Shown here: positions 13,401-26,209 of the stretch, in pieces | How positions within the stretch are numbered: position 1 is the first letter of the stretch | Layout: each line of letters opens with the position of its first letter | Origin: Lanius collurio | Lineage: Eukaryota > Chordata > Aves > Passeriformes > Laniidae | Length of the DNA stretch: 64,000 nt | Assembly: GCA_020086605.1 (NCBI GenBank) | Contig: JACBWW010000003.1 | Span: 60,046,504-60,110,503, forward strand | Direction of reading: 5' to 3' | Position numbers and translations under genes: made by a program | The notes under the pieces: model-generated | Told to the model about the DNA's origin: nothing | The model's input: only the letters and a program-made list of their open reading frames with translations | Database searches by the model: none

Positions 13401-14627
13401 TTGTTTAGGGATTTTTGTTTTGGGGTTTTTTTTAGCTTTTTCACTACTATCAGTGATGATGCTAATGTTGTCTATGCTAAATTTCTTCTCATAGTACATT
13501 TACTTGTTATCATGTCTGGTGATACAATCTTGAAAGTGTTAAGCAGAAAAAACTAAAGCCACACTGAAAAGCTGTGACTGATGCTGATTTTCTGACACAT
13601 GTTCTCTCACCTCTCTTCCTTGTCAGATGGAAAGTAATATACAAAGACTTTCCAAGCTCAGAAAAACAAGAAAAGCTATAGAGATATAAATTAACACCCT
13701 GATCTATTTTTAAATTGAGAGAGTTTTAAATGTCATCTGGGAGGGTCAAGTGTATTTACAACAGTGAGCCTAAGCCCTTCACTGCTCACCTGTATTACCA
13801 CACACCCTGTGTAGTGTAAGTCCTTTGGGTTATAACTTACTGTCATATGATTACTAGAAAAATAAATGAGTAGAAATTATGAACATATCTAAAAATTTTA
13901 ATAACAGGCTACCTGATGCCCAGAAGACACCTTTGCTAGCCAGCTGGATGTCTCTGATGAGGTTCATCAATAAGTGCATTTTTACTAGACCCTGATAAAG
14001 CTTGTAAAGCAAATGAAGTCCTGTGGAGTATCAGACATTGATTAATTGGATCAGTTACATAGAGTCACCTGCTCCACTTAACAAATCAGGCCCTGGTGAG
14101 AAGATACATGGAAGCACCTAGGATAAGCCATACTTTGGGAGTGGATTGGGAAAAGATAACTTACCATGAACCCTTTTGAATCAAAATTATCCAGTGAGCC
14201 ATTTGAAGAAGACTAGTGAATGTGAGCAGAGAGGTGACCTCACCTTGAAAGAGGTAACCAGCACTTGAGAGTCATCTAGCACTGGCATTCACTGCAGAAG
14301 TTAAACTATTTAACCTAATTGATACTTTAGTTTTCCTTTAAAACATGTATAAATCTATTAAAATGTATTCACAAAAGCAATCATCTAAAATATCTCAGCA
14401 AAACCTTCTCTGGTTTGCAGTCAGTCCACCTGGTTCTCCTCCTGTGAGAGTGATCTGTCTTGTAGTTCCTGCCCCAAGAGATGTGGGCCAGTGCATGGCA
14501 CTGAACCCACAGAGCTCCTGGCTGTGGTCACAGTCAGTCTTGATTCAGACAGTGTTACCTGAGATTCCCCCCAAAAAACAAAATTGGAAAAACTTGTGAC
14601 AAGCTCAGCCTTAGACACTTTATACCC

Positions 14628-15306
14628 ATAGAATTATGGAATCATGGAATCAAGGAATCACAGAATGATTTGGGTTGAAAGGGACCTTAAAGATCGTCAT
14701 GTTCCAACCCTCCTGCCATGAGGAGGAAAACTTTCCACTAGGCCAGGTTGTTCAGAGCTCCATCTTACCTGGCCTTGAACACCTCCAGGTATGGGGCAGC
14801 CACAACTTCTCTGACTGGTTCCAGGGCCTCACCACCCCTCACAATAATTTCCTGCAAATATTTAATGTAAACCTACCCTCTTTCAGTCTGAAGCTTTCCT
14901 GCTTGTCCTGTCCCTCCAGGCTCTTGTAAAAAGTCCCTCTCTCTCTTTCCTGTAGGCTCCTTCAGGTACTGGAAGGCTGCAATTAGAGGACCCTGGGGAC
15001 TTCTCCAGACTGAAGAATCCCAATTTTCTCAGCCTTTCCTCTCCTCACTGGAGAGGTACTCCAGTTTTCTAGCCTTCTCTAGACTTGCTCCCACAGATTG
15101 AGGTCCTTCCTGTGCTGGGACTCCAGGGCTGGATGCTGCACTGCAGGTGGGGTCTCACCAGAGCACAGCAGAGGGGCAGAATCCCCTCCCTCATCTGCTG
15201 CCCACAGGGCTTTGGATGCAGCCCAAGACATGTTTGACTTTTTGGGCTGCAAGTGCACACTGCTGGGTCATGTTCAGTCTCTCATCCACAATTACTGGTG
15301 TCCTCT
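14628..15306 (-). mobile_element. CR1 LINE, about 680 bp, 5'-truncated
   Basis: The plus strand opens with ATAGAATTATGGAATCATGG, GGGACCTTAAAGATCGTC and CCTGCCATGAGGAGG, then GGCCTTGAACACCTCCAGG, TCACCACCCCTCAC, AAAAAGTCCCTCTC and GGTACTGGAAGGCTGC. It continues through GGTGGGGTCTCACCAGAGC and GGGCTGCAAGTGCACACTGC. This is one contiguous inverted CR1 3' end, the longest uninterrupted one in the window. Its small frames are not functional. Confidence 0.92.
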
Positions 15307-17759
15307 CTAAATGTAGCATCCTAAAGCTGTTAAAATCTGCAGACTTCACACACTAAAAATATGAAACATAACAGTATGTGCCAAGTAGAACATGACTGGT
15401 TATATTTCTATATATGTTGGCCACATGTGCCTTAAAGCTTTCTGACAGAAGGGCATTGGGTGAATACTAAATACCCCAAGAGCACAGAGTTAAGGGTTGA
15501 CTCTGCTCGTATTTGACCTTATGCTTTGCTGCCAGGGAGGTGTGAACCTTTCATGCTCCAGAGCTGAGGGCAGCAGTCCCATCTGTTAAAGCAGCTCCAC
15601 AACTACTGCTGTATAGACAGAAAATAATGTCTGGTTTTGATATGGACCATTACTGAGTGCTGACAAAATCTCTAGAACCTTATCCATTTAACAACTGAAT
15701 CATCAGTGAGAGTCTCATTGTATTCCAGATCACAGGCTTTGATTCAGAATAGCTTTTATATTTATAAAAAATGTATTTAAAATATTCCAACTCTTTAGTA
15801 GATCACAATGCATAACAAAACAGATGCAGCCTTTTTGATTTTAATACTTTGAACTAAAGAGTGAGGGTTAGGAACGGATCACCAAAAGAACTACGTGTTT
15901 TGAAGAATGTTTTCTATACATCACATTTGCTGCAGAGAGGATAGATGTATGAATATTTTCACTGGAATAGAATATGCAGTGATACATTTCTTCATTTCAG
16001 TCAAATTTAGATGTCTAGCCTGCCATTATAGATTATTAGATAGCCAAATTTACTGCTCTGAAATTATTCTTAATAACACTATTGCTCTCAACCTGCTTCT
16101 TAAGCTCCAGAGGGGAAATTGATATTGCATGTAATTATTTTCAGCAGTTCTGAATACAATAAAACTGCACACATTGGAATCACATGTATGTCTGTTCATA
16201 AAAACACCCCCCTCCCCCCACACATCTACAGAACAACAGGCATTTTTAAAAAATGCAATTCCCTCTTGGTTTGTCCATATATCATAAATAATATGTATGT
16301 CTGCAATGGATCATATATGGAATAATGTCTTACTTTTCTCAGCAATTGCTTCACTCACTTATCTTTAGAACACAACTCCTGCTAACACCAAAGGAAGGGA
16401 CTCCTACTTCCCTCCATGACCATTTAAAAGTAACACCCTCACACTATCTGTCATCTTCAGTGCAGTGTGGTTGATAAAGGAACAGACACTGAAGGCTTAT
16501 TTCTGGCTTGGAATTTGACCATGAAACTCTGAAATTGCAGGTGTAATGTTTGAAGTCTACAGCAGGATATTCCTCACATGCTCCCTCTGCAAAGGGGCCT
16601 GGACTATTCTATCCAGAGGGCTAGTCTCAAGGAGGGATGGGTCACCAGACTTAATTACCATGTTCATTTTTGGGGTCTTGGAAGTCTTCAGTTTAGATTC
16701 TGCTGAGATTGTTGCAGATGTCTCAGAGATGAGGCTCAAAACCAGCTTGCAGAAGAGAACATAGCCCTTTTCTTTCTTAACACCACACATGAGAGCCACT
16801 CACACTGACCACTCTTTATCCTGTCAGAGAGATGCCTAAAGGGACATGGAAAAGCACAACCCACACTCCTTTATTTTCCTCTGCTCTGTTCTCAGCCAAG
16901 AGGTGGTGACAGGGAGTGCCAAAGTCTCCATTGTTACTATGAAAAGGAAAAACAGAAACTAGGACGTACAGCCTGAAAAACAGAACAAAATGAAACCACA
17001 AGAAAAAAACAACTACAATAAATAACATTTTACCTGAATTTGACATTCTTCTGTTAATCAAGTAAAGCTTATTAATAGATGGGTTCAAAAATGCATTTTT
17101 GGCCTGAATTTATCCTTTCTGACATTAGTGCCTCACATTTAGCTCATCTGTCTCAAGGTGGTTTGAGATCTCTTTTGATAGTTAAAGGTATTTCTTCTGC
17201 TAAGCCAGACTTCCCTAAATGGTACTTTGTTCCCCTAGTTATTTTACACAGAATGTAGATGACGTTTTTTCAGAGAGAGTGATGAAATAAATCCCATCTT
17301 TGGGGCCCTGGCCCACTGCAAATGAATGGACAAATCAATGCTATTAATTTTAATTTCCAGTCTTAGCAACTCTTGAAGGTGATAGAGAAGAGTTGTACAA
17401 ATTTAGAACTTTTCTTCTTGAAATGATGAAGGTGCCCAAATGACATATATCATGTAAGGCACATGTTCTCATGGAGTGTCTTTTTTCCTGTACATTCCTA
17501 AGAAAAATATTTCAAGCTCCTACCTCTCCTCAGTATTAAACCAAAATTTGACAGTAGATATATTGTTATTTTGCAAGAGCAGATGATGCATTAATTTACA
17601 AGTCTTTAGAATAATGCTGTTCAGCAACTTAGTATAAGATGAAAGAGTATGGCCATTACTTACTCCTAGTAAAAAACACCAGGTATTCAATTTACACAAA
17701 GAGAGCAATATCTGGCACAATCCTTGTTGCAGGGAATAGAAGGAATTGCACAAGGTATC

Positions 17760-18330
17760 CCCATTATCCTATCAGCCTAATTTGGCTAAGCTCATTTTAA
17801 TGGAGCGCGGAAATGCGGTTGCCTGTTCATCGTCTCATCCTGGGAACATATTGTAATTAACTGCCTGAGCAGCTGCATGGCAGCAGGAGAAGGCTCCAAA
17901 TGATGTGACTCTGTTGATACTACCTGTGCTAAAATGATTTTGGAGATTGGAAGGGAAGAGCTGATTGCCTTTTACAGCAGTGTCTAAAGCCCAAATGAGT
18001 TCTGACACCTGAAAGAAGGAGAAATAACCTGCAGACTTCACATCAGCACCCCGTAAAATGCATTTGGTAGCTTGATCACCACGACCTCATCCTCGCAATT
18101 ATTTCAGCCCCTCCAGTTATTGTCACATATTTGATCATCAATGTTGTTTTAATTGATACTGTGAATGTTAACATAAACTTGATAGCAAAGGAACAACTAT
18201 TCAATTTCTTCATTAGCACAAGGAATCAAGGTACCACCAATGACCCTGCTTGTGAGTAAACAGCAATAGTACATTGAAAATCTGCCAAAAATTTTGCTTG
18301 GGGAAGCTATTACAACACTTTATTAAATGG
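17760..18330. promoter_or_regulatory. Candidate conserved noncoding element
   Basis: A 570-bp unique stretch without repeats or long frames. It has a retained CpG cluster (GGAGCGCGGAAATGCGG at 17802-17818), a TAATTA at 17854-17859, an adjacent AGCAGCTGC and several TGATCA/TTAATTGAT motifs in 18130-18165. Mixed GC/AT texture with retained CpGs is typical of long-range developmental enhancers. A role for a neighbouring developmental gene such as TSHZ1 is speculation. Confidence 0.35.
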
Positions 18331-18584
18331 AAGAAAATGGAGTTAGTCTGGCAGACAGCTATAGCTTGTAGGGCAAGGATGGGGCAAGACCTGAATAATG
18401 CATTTAAGGTATTAATAGCAATGGTTAAAACACTGTCTTCTGCAGGATGACATAATAGTAGTGCAAAGCTGGGTGTTATCTTTGTTTCTAATCTGTGAGA
18501 TTAAGACAAATGTTGGTCATCATGGTGAATTATCATGAAATGCAGCTGTGAGCCAAATGGCTAATTGAAAACTTCTGCATCTTC

Positions 18585-18635
18585 CCCAGGCTGAACAACC
18601 CCGAGTATTTCAGCCTGTTTCCATAACTCTGTGTC
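18585..18635 (-). mobile_element. Small internal CR1 fragment
   Basis: CCCCAGGCTGAACAACCCCG followed by TTTCAGCCTG is a block found in the inverted CR1 3' region (compare 42377-42403). It lacks the 3' terminus and sits directly beside a CR1 end of opposite orientation. Confidence 0.6.
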
Positions 18636-18640
18636 CTGTC

Positions 18641-18672
18641 ACCAAAACAATCAGCCACCAAAACAATCAGCA
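18641..18672. repeat. 16-bp tandem duplication between two CR1 fragments
   Basis: ACCAAAACAATCAGC(C/A) occurs twice in tandem, 15 of 16 positions identical. It lies exactly between an inverted and a direct CR1 fragment. Confidence 0.9.
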
Positions 18673-18675
18673 ACT

Positions 18676-18768
18676 TGGTCTAGTGGAAGGTGTCCCTGTC
18701 CATGGAAGGGGGAGTTGGAACTAAATGATCTTTAGGGTACTTTCCAACCCAACCCATTCTATAATTGC
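18676..18768 (+). mobile_element. CR1 3'-end fragment
   Basis: TGGTCTAGTGGAAGGTGTCC, CCATGGAAGGGGG, GATCTTTAGGG and CCAACCCAACCCATTCTATA form the sense-strand CR1 3' end. It is separated from the inverted fragment at 18585 by a 16-bp tandem duplication. Confidence 0.88.
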
Positions 18769-20936
18769 TACCAGAGGTATGTGCTTCACTTCCCTTTTGG
18801 CTGCTAGAAGCAGGGAGAGAGAGTCACCTGAGGGTGTCAAGGGGGTGCTTCCAAGTGCATAATCAAGAGAATACGGTGGGAGCTCCAAGAAAGAGTATAG
18901 AAGAGAGTGTGATCTGGTTAAACATCTCATCCATCTTTGAGAACCTTTGTAGATGTCACTCTGCAGCTGTTTGGGGAGCTAATCCTGTGCAGAGTCTGTC
19001 AAGAGGACATAGAGCTCTGAGTGATTCTGGAGCAGGAGCACGGAGGCTGCTGCTTAGTAAGGCTTGTGATCTCATGAACATTTTTTGGCTTCTTTCTGTC
19101 TGTAAAAATGTGACATGTTTGCAACTTGCATTTATTGACAGACTTCATAACCACGTCTCAGTTAACTATGGCTTCCCTCTGCTTGTTTGCAAAAATCATG
19201 TGCTGAGTCTTCTTTAAGAACATAAGGTCCCCTGTGAAGAAAACATTTCTCACAAGCTAGTTGTGCATTGTTCAGCACAGAAGCTTCTGGGGCTTATTAG
19301 TGTTGTTATTTGTATTTCAGAGAGCACCACAGAGATTTGAGAAAAGTTGTTTTCTTGGCTGGAAGAAGGGGCTTCCCCATGAAGAATTGCTTCAGGGACA
19401 ATAAAATCACAAATAAAAATGGCACAATACAAAGCACAGAATGGAATTCTGACATGATAATGGGGGAATACAAATTACAGCCACAGCAGTACTAAGTACT
19501 AAATATTAGCATAAATATTTGTCTGTTCCATCTGTGTATTCTAATAGAGATTTAGACACAGAAGGGCCTAATATTACCAAAGCATTTGTTCTAATAATAT
19601 GGATTTTTATATTTCTACTGTTATAAGTAGTATTAATTCTTCATTTGAAATACATTTTCCTTCATCATTCACAGTATCCCTTTCATTTATACTCAAAACT
19701 TTGTCAGAAACATTCATTCCACTGATTCTGATCTAAACTACCATCTTGGGTGAAAATGCAAAATACATTTATTCTGCTTTAATTAGACCTCTAGCAAATC
19801 CTTAGCAAATGGCAATTTTGAGCAGAAGACAAGAGAGCTATTGCCTTTAGATTCTCCCTACCACGATAGCAGGATGACAGAAGGAGCTAAGAGTTAATAG
19901 GAAACATTAACCAAAATTTGCCCTTGCAGCAGCCAGCAGTTCAGCTGCTGTTTCATATTTCTTCCGTGACATCACTCGTACTTCCAGACTTTAACATTTG
20001 TCCATGGCCTTCAGGGAGTGCACAGCTCAGTAATAGGATGAACTGCTTTTAAAAGATTGTTCCAATACCATCAGGGCTGACACAGCACTGATGTCAGTGG
20101 AGGTAAGGGAGAGTGCTGAACTCCTCACCTCTGTTCCCATCACAGGGAGGATGAAAAACGAACACCCTGATGCCGCCAGCATTGCAAGCTGTCTGCAGCT
20201 GCCCACAACCAGCAGTCAGGATCGAGGGGCAGGGGGTGCCAGGGCCCCACAGTGCTCAGGTCTGAGTGCTGTGATGGGGGAATAACAATGGGGGTCTACT
20301 GAGGTGGGGAGAAGAAGGGGCACAGAAATTTCAGCCTTGCTTTTTCCAGAAGACCTAGATCTGACTATCAGTTTAAAAATGCAGTTGTGCTCTCCAGGGG
20401 TTCAGGTACTTTAAGATATTATTAATCTGCATTGGCTCACCCCCGTGGTCCTGTATGTACTGGTTGGCCTTTGACAGGTTAGAGAAACACCCAATTTCTC
20501 AGTCACAACATTCTTTGTCCTAAAAAAATGACACTAGCACATGGGAAAAGCAGTGATGAAGGCATCACTGAGATAAAAATTCCTTCCCAGGCCTGCCCTT
20601 TGACTGCCCACTGGCTTGGGGTGAGTCCCTATGGTTTATCCTCTTTCTCTTAGAAGCTTCATCTATTCAGTGCAAATCTTTTAGGGCAAGAGTAACTTTC
20701 TGAAATGGGTTTGTCTAACATGAAAGGTGACTGATGTCCCCAAGTTCAACTGCAGTGTATAAATAGTAAGAATGAGGCCAGCGGGCTGCAGAGAGCAAGA
20801 GCTTTGTGCTTTGCATTTTTTGACCTTTCCAAACTGTAAACTTACAAATATTAAAAGGAAAGGATCCAAATGTGCAAAGGAGGCGGAGGAGAAAGGGAGG
20901 AAAACCATGTACTAATGGCTTATGAAAAATCACTTG

Positions 20937-21249
20937 NNNNNNNNNNNNNNNNNNNNNNNNNNNNNNNNNNNNNNNNNNNNNNNNNNNNNNNNNNNNNNNN
21001 NNNNNNNNNNNNNNNNNNNNNNNNNNNNNNNNNNNNNNNNNNNNNNNNNNNNNNNNNNNNNNNNNNNNNNNNNNNNNNNNNNNNNNNNNNNNNNNNNNNN
21101 NNNNNNNNNNNNNNNNNNNNNNNNNNNNNNNNNNNNNNNNNNNNNNNNNNNNNNNNNNNNNNNNNNNNNNNNNNNNNNNNNNNNNNNNNNNNNNNNNNNN
21201 NNNNNNNNNNNNNNNNNNNNNNNNNNNNNNNNNNNNNNNNNNNNNNNNN
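20937..21249. other. Assembly gap (313 N)
   Basis: An unbroken run of N. Nothing can be said of its content. Apparent frames across it are artefacts of N translation. Confidence 1.
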
Positions 21250-21809
21250 GTCAGCTATTTTTCTTTAGTCCACTGAAATCCAAAGGGCTGATGAACATAA
21301 GCTTGGGAATCCAGAGTCAGACGTAACAGTCCTGTCCTTAAAACCACCCTTTTCACAAGATTTGGCACTTCAGGAAAGGGTGATTTAAAAGCTTGCCATC
21401 CCAAAATGTCCCTGCCAGATCACTGATTAGGTGAGGTGCTGATTTTGTTACTGCCAGTAAATGTAAACCACTATCAATCTCAGTTTACATTAGAACATCA
21501 GGTTACAAACTGTGCAGACTGACAACTCAGATTCACAATCCTCTCTGATTTAGCTGCAACAGCTGAAGAGTTTATTATCCAGGCGGGTAACATCTTCAGC
21601 CAGCACAGGTGAATCCAGTGAGAATCAGTCTGAATTGCCCTTGTTTTCCCAATTACCCAGCTATCAATACACAGAGAATCATGAGAGACATGTTGCAGAG
21701 CTCTGCCTTCAGCTCCAGAGGTCTAAGTCTTATCAGAAAAGACATGATTCAAAATCCCATGAATACATTTCAGCTATTCCACTTGTCTCATCGAGCAGTG
21801 GCTGTGTAT

Positions 21810-21833
21810 TATTATTAATAATAATAATTTTAT
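21810..21833. repeat. Short TTA/TAA microsatellite
   Basis: ATTATTATTAATAATAATAAT is an (ATT)n run turning into (AAT)n, which is also self-complementary. Short and probably polymorphic. Confidence 0.75.
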
Positions 21834-23525
21834 CAGAATATTGTATTCCAAAGCCTAGGAAATAAATGCACCAGGAACTAGATCCCTACTTTTCTTATTG
21901 TGGGGGAAATGCTGGCTGTTTGTTGCTGCAGTTCCTGTCTTGGTTGGCAGCTATATCAGTGACAGGCAGGGAGAGGCAAGAGCTGTTCTACAATTAGACT
22001 GAGCCTTGTGGAATGAGCCTCTCAGAGCAGAGATCTTTGTGCCTGCCACTGAGTGATGGGGTTAGCTCACATCCCAGCACGGACGTGATCTCGTCGTGCA
22101 GGAGGCTTTTGAAAATGGCTTGGGCTGAGAGGGAATAAGGGTCACTGCAGCAGCTGAGATTTGAAACAGCAGGTGCCACCAGGGAGGTGACAGGCTCAGA
22201 GGAAGGGACATGGTGAGACCTGCTGGCTGCCTGTGTGGAAATAAATGCTCCTGGACCTTGAAGTCAGGTGGCACACATCAGACTGCATCCACACTAGTAA
22301 ATCATGACAGCCCTCAGAACAAGGTGGATGCACAAAAAATCACTTTGGGGAATGATCCCTGCACTGTGCAAGCTGTTGAGTTGTATTCAGGCACTGCTGG
22401 GCAGTTCACAACTGGAAGAGAACAGATTCTTGACAGAGAACAATCAAAGGATTTACTATCACATGGGACCACATTCCTGTGCCAAGGGTTGTGGTGGAAA
22501 TTACAGAGGCAGTCTTGATATGCAAAGGGATGCAGAACTGGCACTTCACTGGTAGGGAAAGGTTTGTTGGCATCCAGATCTTAGGGTGGGGTTAAGGAAG
22601 TCACCAGTAGGGATGGCTGCTCTACACACACAGATCAGAGCACCTGGTCCATCGTGTAATAGAGGAGTCAGGGCACAGAGAAGACTGGAAAGCATGGACT
22701 GGTGAGTTATTTTTGTCCCTCCTCAGTGCCAGCACATTGAGGCTGCATGAGCAGACCACAGGCCCGTTGCTGGTTGCAGGGCATGGCTGGAGCTTGTGGC
22801 TACAGGGCACAAGGCAAATTCACTGTCCTTGGAGCCTGAGGTTTGCCAAGGACACCCTTAGTGAGTCCATGGATCCACTTCCACCCCCTCTGCTCAGCTG
22901 GAGTAAAGCCTTTAGGGTGGCCCTCCCATATTCATGTGTATGGGAAAGTATCTACTGTTTCAACTGAAGTTCTCCCCAACTGTACTGTTTATCCACTAAA
23001 TTCTCTCACTTTTGTATAACTTTGGTCAGTTTAATAAATTATTCCGTAAAAAAATGAAAGGCAATCTTTCATGGTTCATGTGTCATATATGACTTTCAAA
23101 AACAACCTTGTGGGCAGAGATTTTTAATTTCACCTGATTAAAGAGTTCTTTAAATAGCAGTCAGCAGGACCTCTGCCAGGCTCTGTCCTTGTGTACCCAG
23201 GACAAGCATCTATGAAAGGTAATGGAAGAAAAGTAGAATCACCTATATGGTTCCACAGTGAAGGAGAATTTTTACAAAATGCCAAAATAGGTACTTTTAC
23301 AGATGCAAGGATCATATGCATGCAGATACATTATTTGGGTTTGGGTTTTTTTTTTGGCTGACACTGAAAATGAACTATTTCATCTTTCAAGTGACAAATG
23401 AGTTCTTATTTGGCAGAGTTGATTAAATTTGTTTTGTGGATAGAAAAAAAATTTGTGCTGCAGTTCACTGATACAGAAACAATTAAAATAGATTGTTTTA
23501 CCTGATGCAATTCCAGACATGAACT

Positions 23526-23565
23526 AATTATCCTTTTATGAAATCACATCTGTAAAAGGATAATT
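23526..23565. repeat. Perfect inverted repeat, 13-bp arms, 14-nt loop
   Basis: AATTATCCTTTTA at 23526-23538 and TAAAAGGATAATT at 23553-23565 are exact reverse complements. No transposon-like flanking duplication was recognised. It could form a hairpin in RNA or bind a dimeric factor. Confidence 0.9.
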
Positions 23566-26209
23566 GATTTGAATGAGTACAATATTTCACAGAGTGAGTA
23601 CAGAACCTACTTACTTACACAGCAAATTCTTATAGTCTTTAAAAATTTAATTCTGAATAGTGGCTGGTATAATATTTGCTTGTTTTTACTTCATACATAC
23701 ATTTTTATTAATGTATATGCTTCCCTTTTGGATATATATTTAAACATCAAAATATTGGGCTTCAGAAAAGCAACAAATTAGCTTGGAGCACTGCAGATGA
23801 GCCCCAATTTACTTAAACAACACAATGGCTTCTAAACCTTCTGTTGAATCTTGTTGCTTCCACAGACAGTCTCAATGAGTTCATATAACATGATGTAGCT
23901 CTTTTTTGTTGTTGTTATTTGGGTATTAAATAAAATACTAGCAGTTTCTCCTGTTTCTTTTGCTGAATGGATGTTCTGCCTAGGGAATAGCATTCTGTAC
24001 AGCAGCACATTTCCTGCTGGCCCTTGCAAATGCTTTGCCATGCAGAAATAGGGTCTACACTGGCATCCAAAAGTCTGAGATACAGTGGAATAATGCCAGA
24101 GTAGGGCTGAAGGTCCAACAGAATAATTTAAAGGTGTGACACAGGGAGAACAGCTAAAGAGATTTACAGTATACAGTGTAAAGGACAACTACCTTAGAGA
24201 TAGAGAGATAAACAATATTTAGAGAAGGTGTAAAATAATGTCAGAAAGAGTGGAAATCTAAGCATGTTGTTTGGAAATGAACAGTGACATTTAATTGTCA
24301 GGTCAATTTGCTGGTGGAATAATATATACAGGGCAATAATAACTTGGAACAACTGAGAAGGAAAGCTGCTTTGAATTTGCCCATCACAGGCAACTGAGAG
24401 TCACCACTGCTGCATCTGTGAGAAAAGCAGAGCGGTTTGTAGGACAGATGAGACCTTTTCAGAATATACAACCAAATACAAATGTCACTGAATCTCACAA
24501 CACCTCAATGTCCTGATTCTTGGAGAACCCTCACCTGCAGTACTCTGAGACAGCAAGGTCCCACATTCAAGAACCCAAACTGGGCACGGTGAAGAAATCA
24601 CCAGTAAAGTGGCTGGGCTGCTGTGCAAAAGACATCAGGGTACACCAAGCTTGCTCAAGCCATAATGACAAAAGGAGAAAAGATTTTTATTTAAAAGTAC
24701 TTCCTTTTATCATTTTTTTTTCAATTCCAGAAGGAGTGAACCAGGTTAACGCAGGACAAATAAACTGGGCATGAATACATTTAGAAACAAGGAGAAAGTT
24801 TCCAATTCTCTGGATCACAACCAGGAAACATCAGTAACAAGAAAAAGTTTTGAGACAGATCCTGATCAGCAGTTCATGTGGATGAGAAACTGTGAACCTG
24901 TAATAGCATGAAGCAGAATCTGATGACCCTTCTGCTCTAAAATTCCTGGTAAACTAAAATAGAGCAGCCTAATCAATTACTCCTGACTCAGAAAACTGTG
25001 CTTATTTGTGACTTAAAAAACACGTGGGAATTTAGCATCTATTTAATTATTAGACTGAATTAGAGCTTTACCAAGCACTGCAAGCTAATGTATTTTGATA
25101 ACAACTAAATTTCTTGATGCAATATTGTGTTGTTAATAAAAAAAAGTGCATCATAAAGCAAACAGAAAATACAGCATAAAATAAACCAAATTTAGGATTA
25201 AAATAATAATATAAACACTGCAGTACTAATTTTATTTTTTCATAGCAGAGAGTTGGTGATTGTTTCTCTTAAGCAATAGAAAAACAAGTTTTATATCATC
25301 CAAATATGAAAGTTAAAAATGGCCAGAGTATATCATGTTTCATGTGTTTATTCTGGTTGAATGTTACATTGATTTTGTGCTATCCTCTGCTTTATGTGTG
25401 TGATATTAAAGCTGTGTGCCATTTCCATATTGCTGAAATGCTGTGTTAACAACAGAAAGAAAGGAGTCGTTTAAAAGGTCCATGAACATTTACTTGACAA
25501 GGATTTTGGTGGAACTGGAATCAAGATTATCTTCTACCAGAAGGTATCAAAACATCACTGAAAAAAGAAAAGTTCAGATGTAATTAAAGAGGAAGGTCAT
25601 TGATTCTGTTTTCAAAGCACGGATTCCAGTAACCTAAAGAGTTATTAATGGAGACAGAATGATGATGATCTAAAGAGAAGCTTGCAAGAAATAAAGATTT
25701 TCAATACTGTGCTGTTTTCATGGCTTCAGGCCTAGAGCCAATACAGTTATGAGTAACTGCAAAGCCAGGTTAAAGTAATATATTTTTTATGGAGAATGTG
25801 CTTTCAATTTTGGACAGATAACAAAAGCCAGTTTGTATTTGGCATTACTTAACAAGCGGGAGCAGAGAACGTGGTTCAGTTCAATTGTTGGAACTACTAA
25901 GATATTCTTTTATGATTAAGTCATTTAAGTAAACAGCTGCATGCCAATAATCTACAAGATTCTATTTCCGTGATTTACTTAAAAAATCTAATTTATAACT
26001 GCCCCACAGCACTGTGTTGTCTATTGGGTGTACTGAATTGAAAATGCAAATTGTCTTAATGCTGCCATTTTTCATCAGAGAACCCTTAGAAGAGGTGGAG
26101 ATGGAAAGAATTGGCAGAAACTTCGTGTTTTGACAGCAAATGAAGCAAATGAAAGGAGAAAAATTAAAGAAGCAAAATGAAAACTCTGTTGCCAAGGCAA
26201 GCAGCTCCA

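Larger units (their letters stand above)
5906..14627. other. Gene-free sequence with sparse small repeats
   Basis: Contains the 22-bp duplication (6804), the inverted repeat (9258), a T-rich tract (9487), a CR1 end (11279) and the candidate block at 13260. The 146-codon plus frame at 8544-8984 has no recognisable domain or convincing splice context and is treated as chance. Confidence 0.5.
15307..20936. other. Gene-free sequence up to the assembly gap
   Basis: Apart from the noncoding block at 17760-18330 and the CR1 pair near 18.6-18.8 kb nothing is assignable. The 150-codon plus frame at 18765-19217 starts within the CR1 end and has no domain. Confidence 0.5.
21250..26209. other. Gene-free sequence between the gap and the CR1 cluster
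   Basis: Mostly AT-rich unique DNA. 21900-22950 is GC-richer with overlapping frames under 105 codons and no domain. The hairpin at 23526 and a TAA/ATT run at 21810 are the only structured features. Confidence 0.5.

Noticed and set aside
20870..21326. Frames of 132-134 codons
   Set aside because: Almost entirely N translated across the assembly gap.
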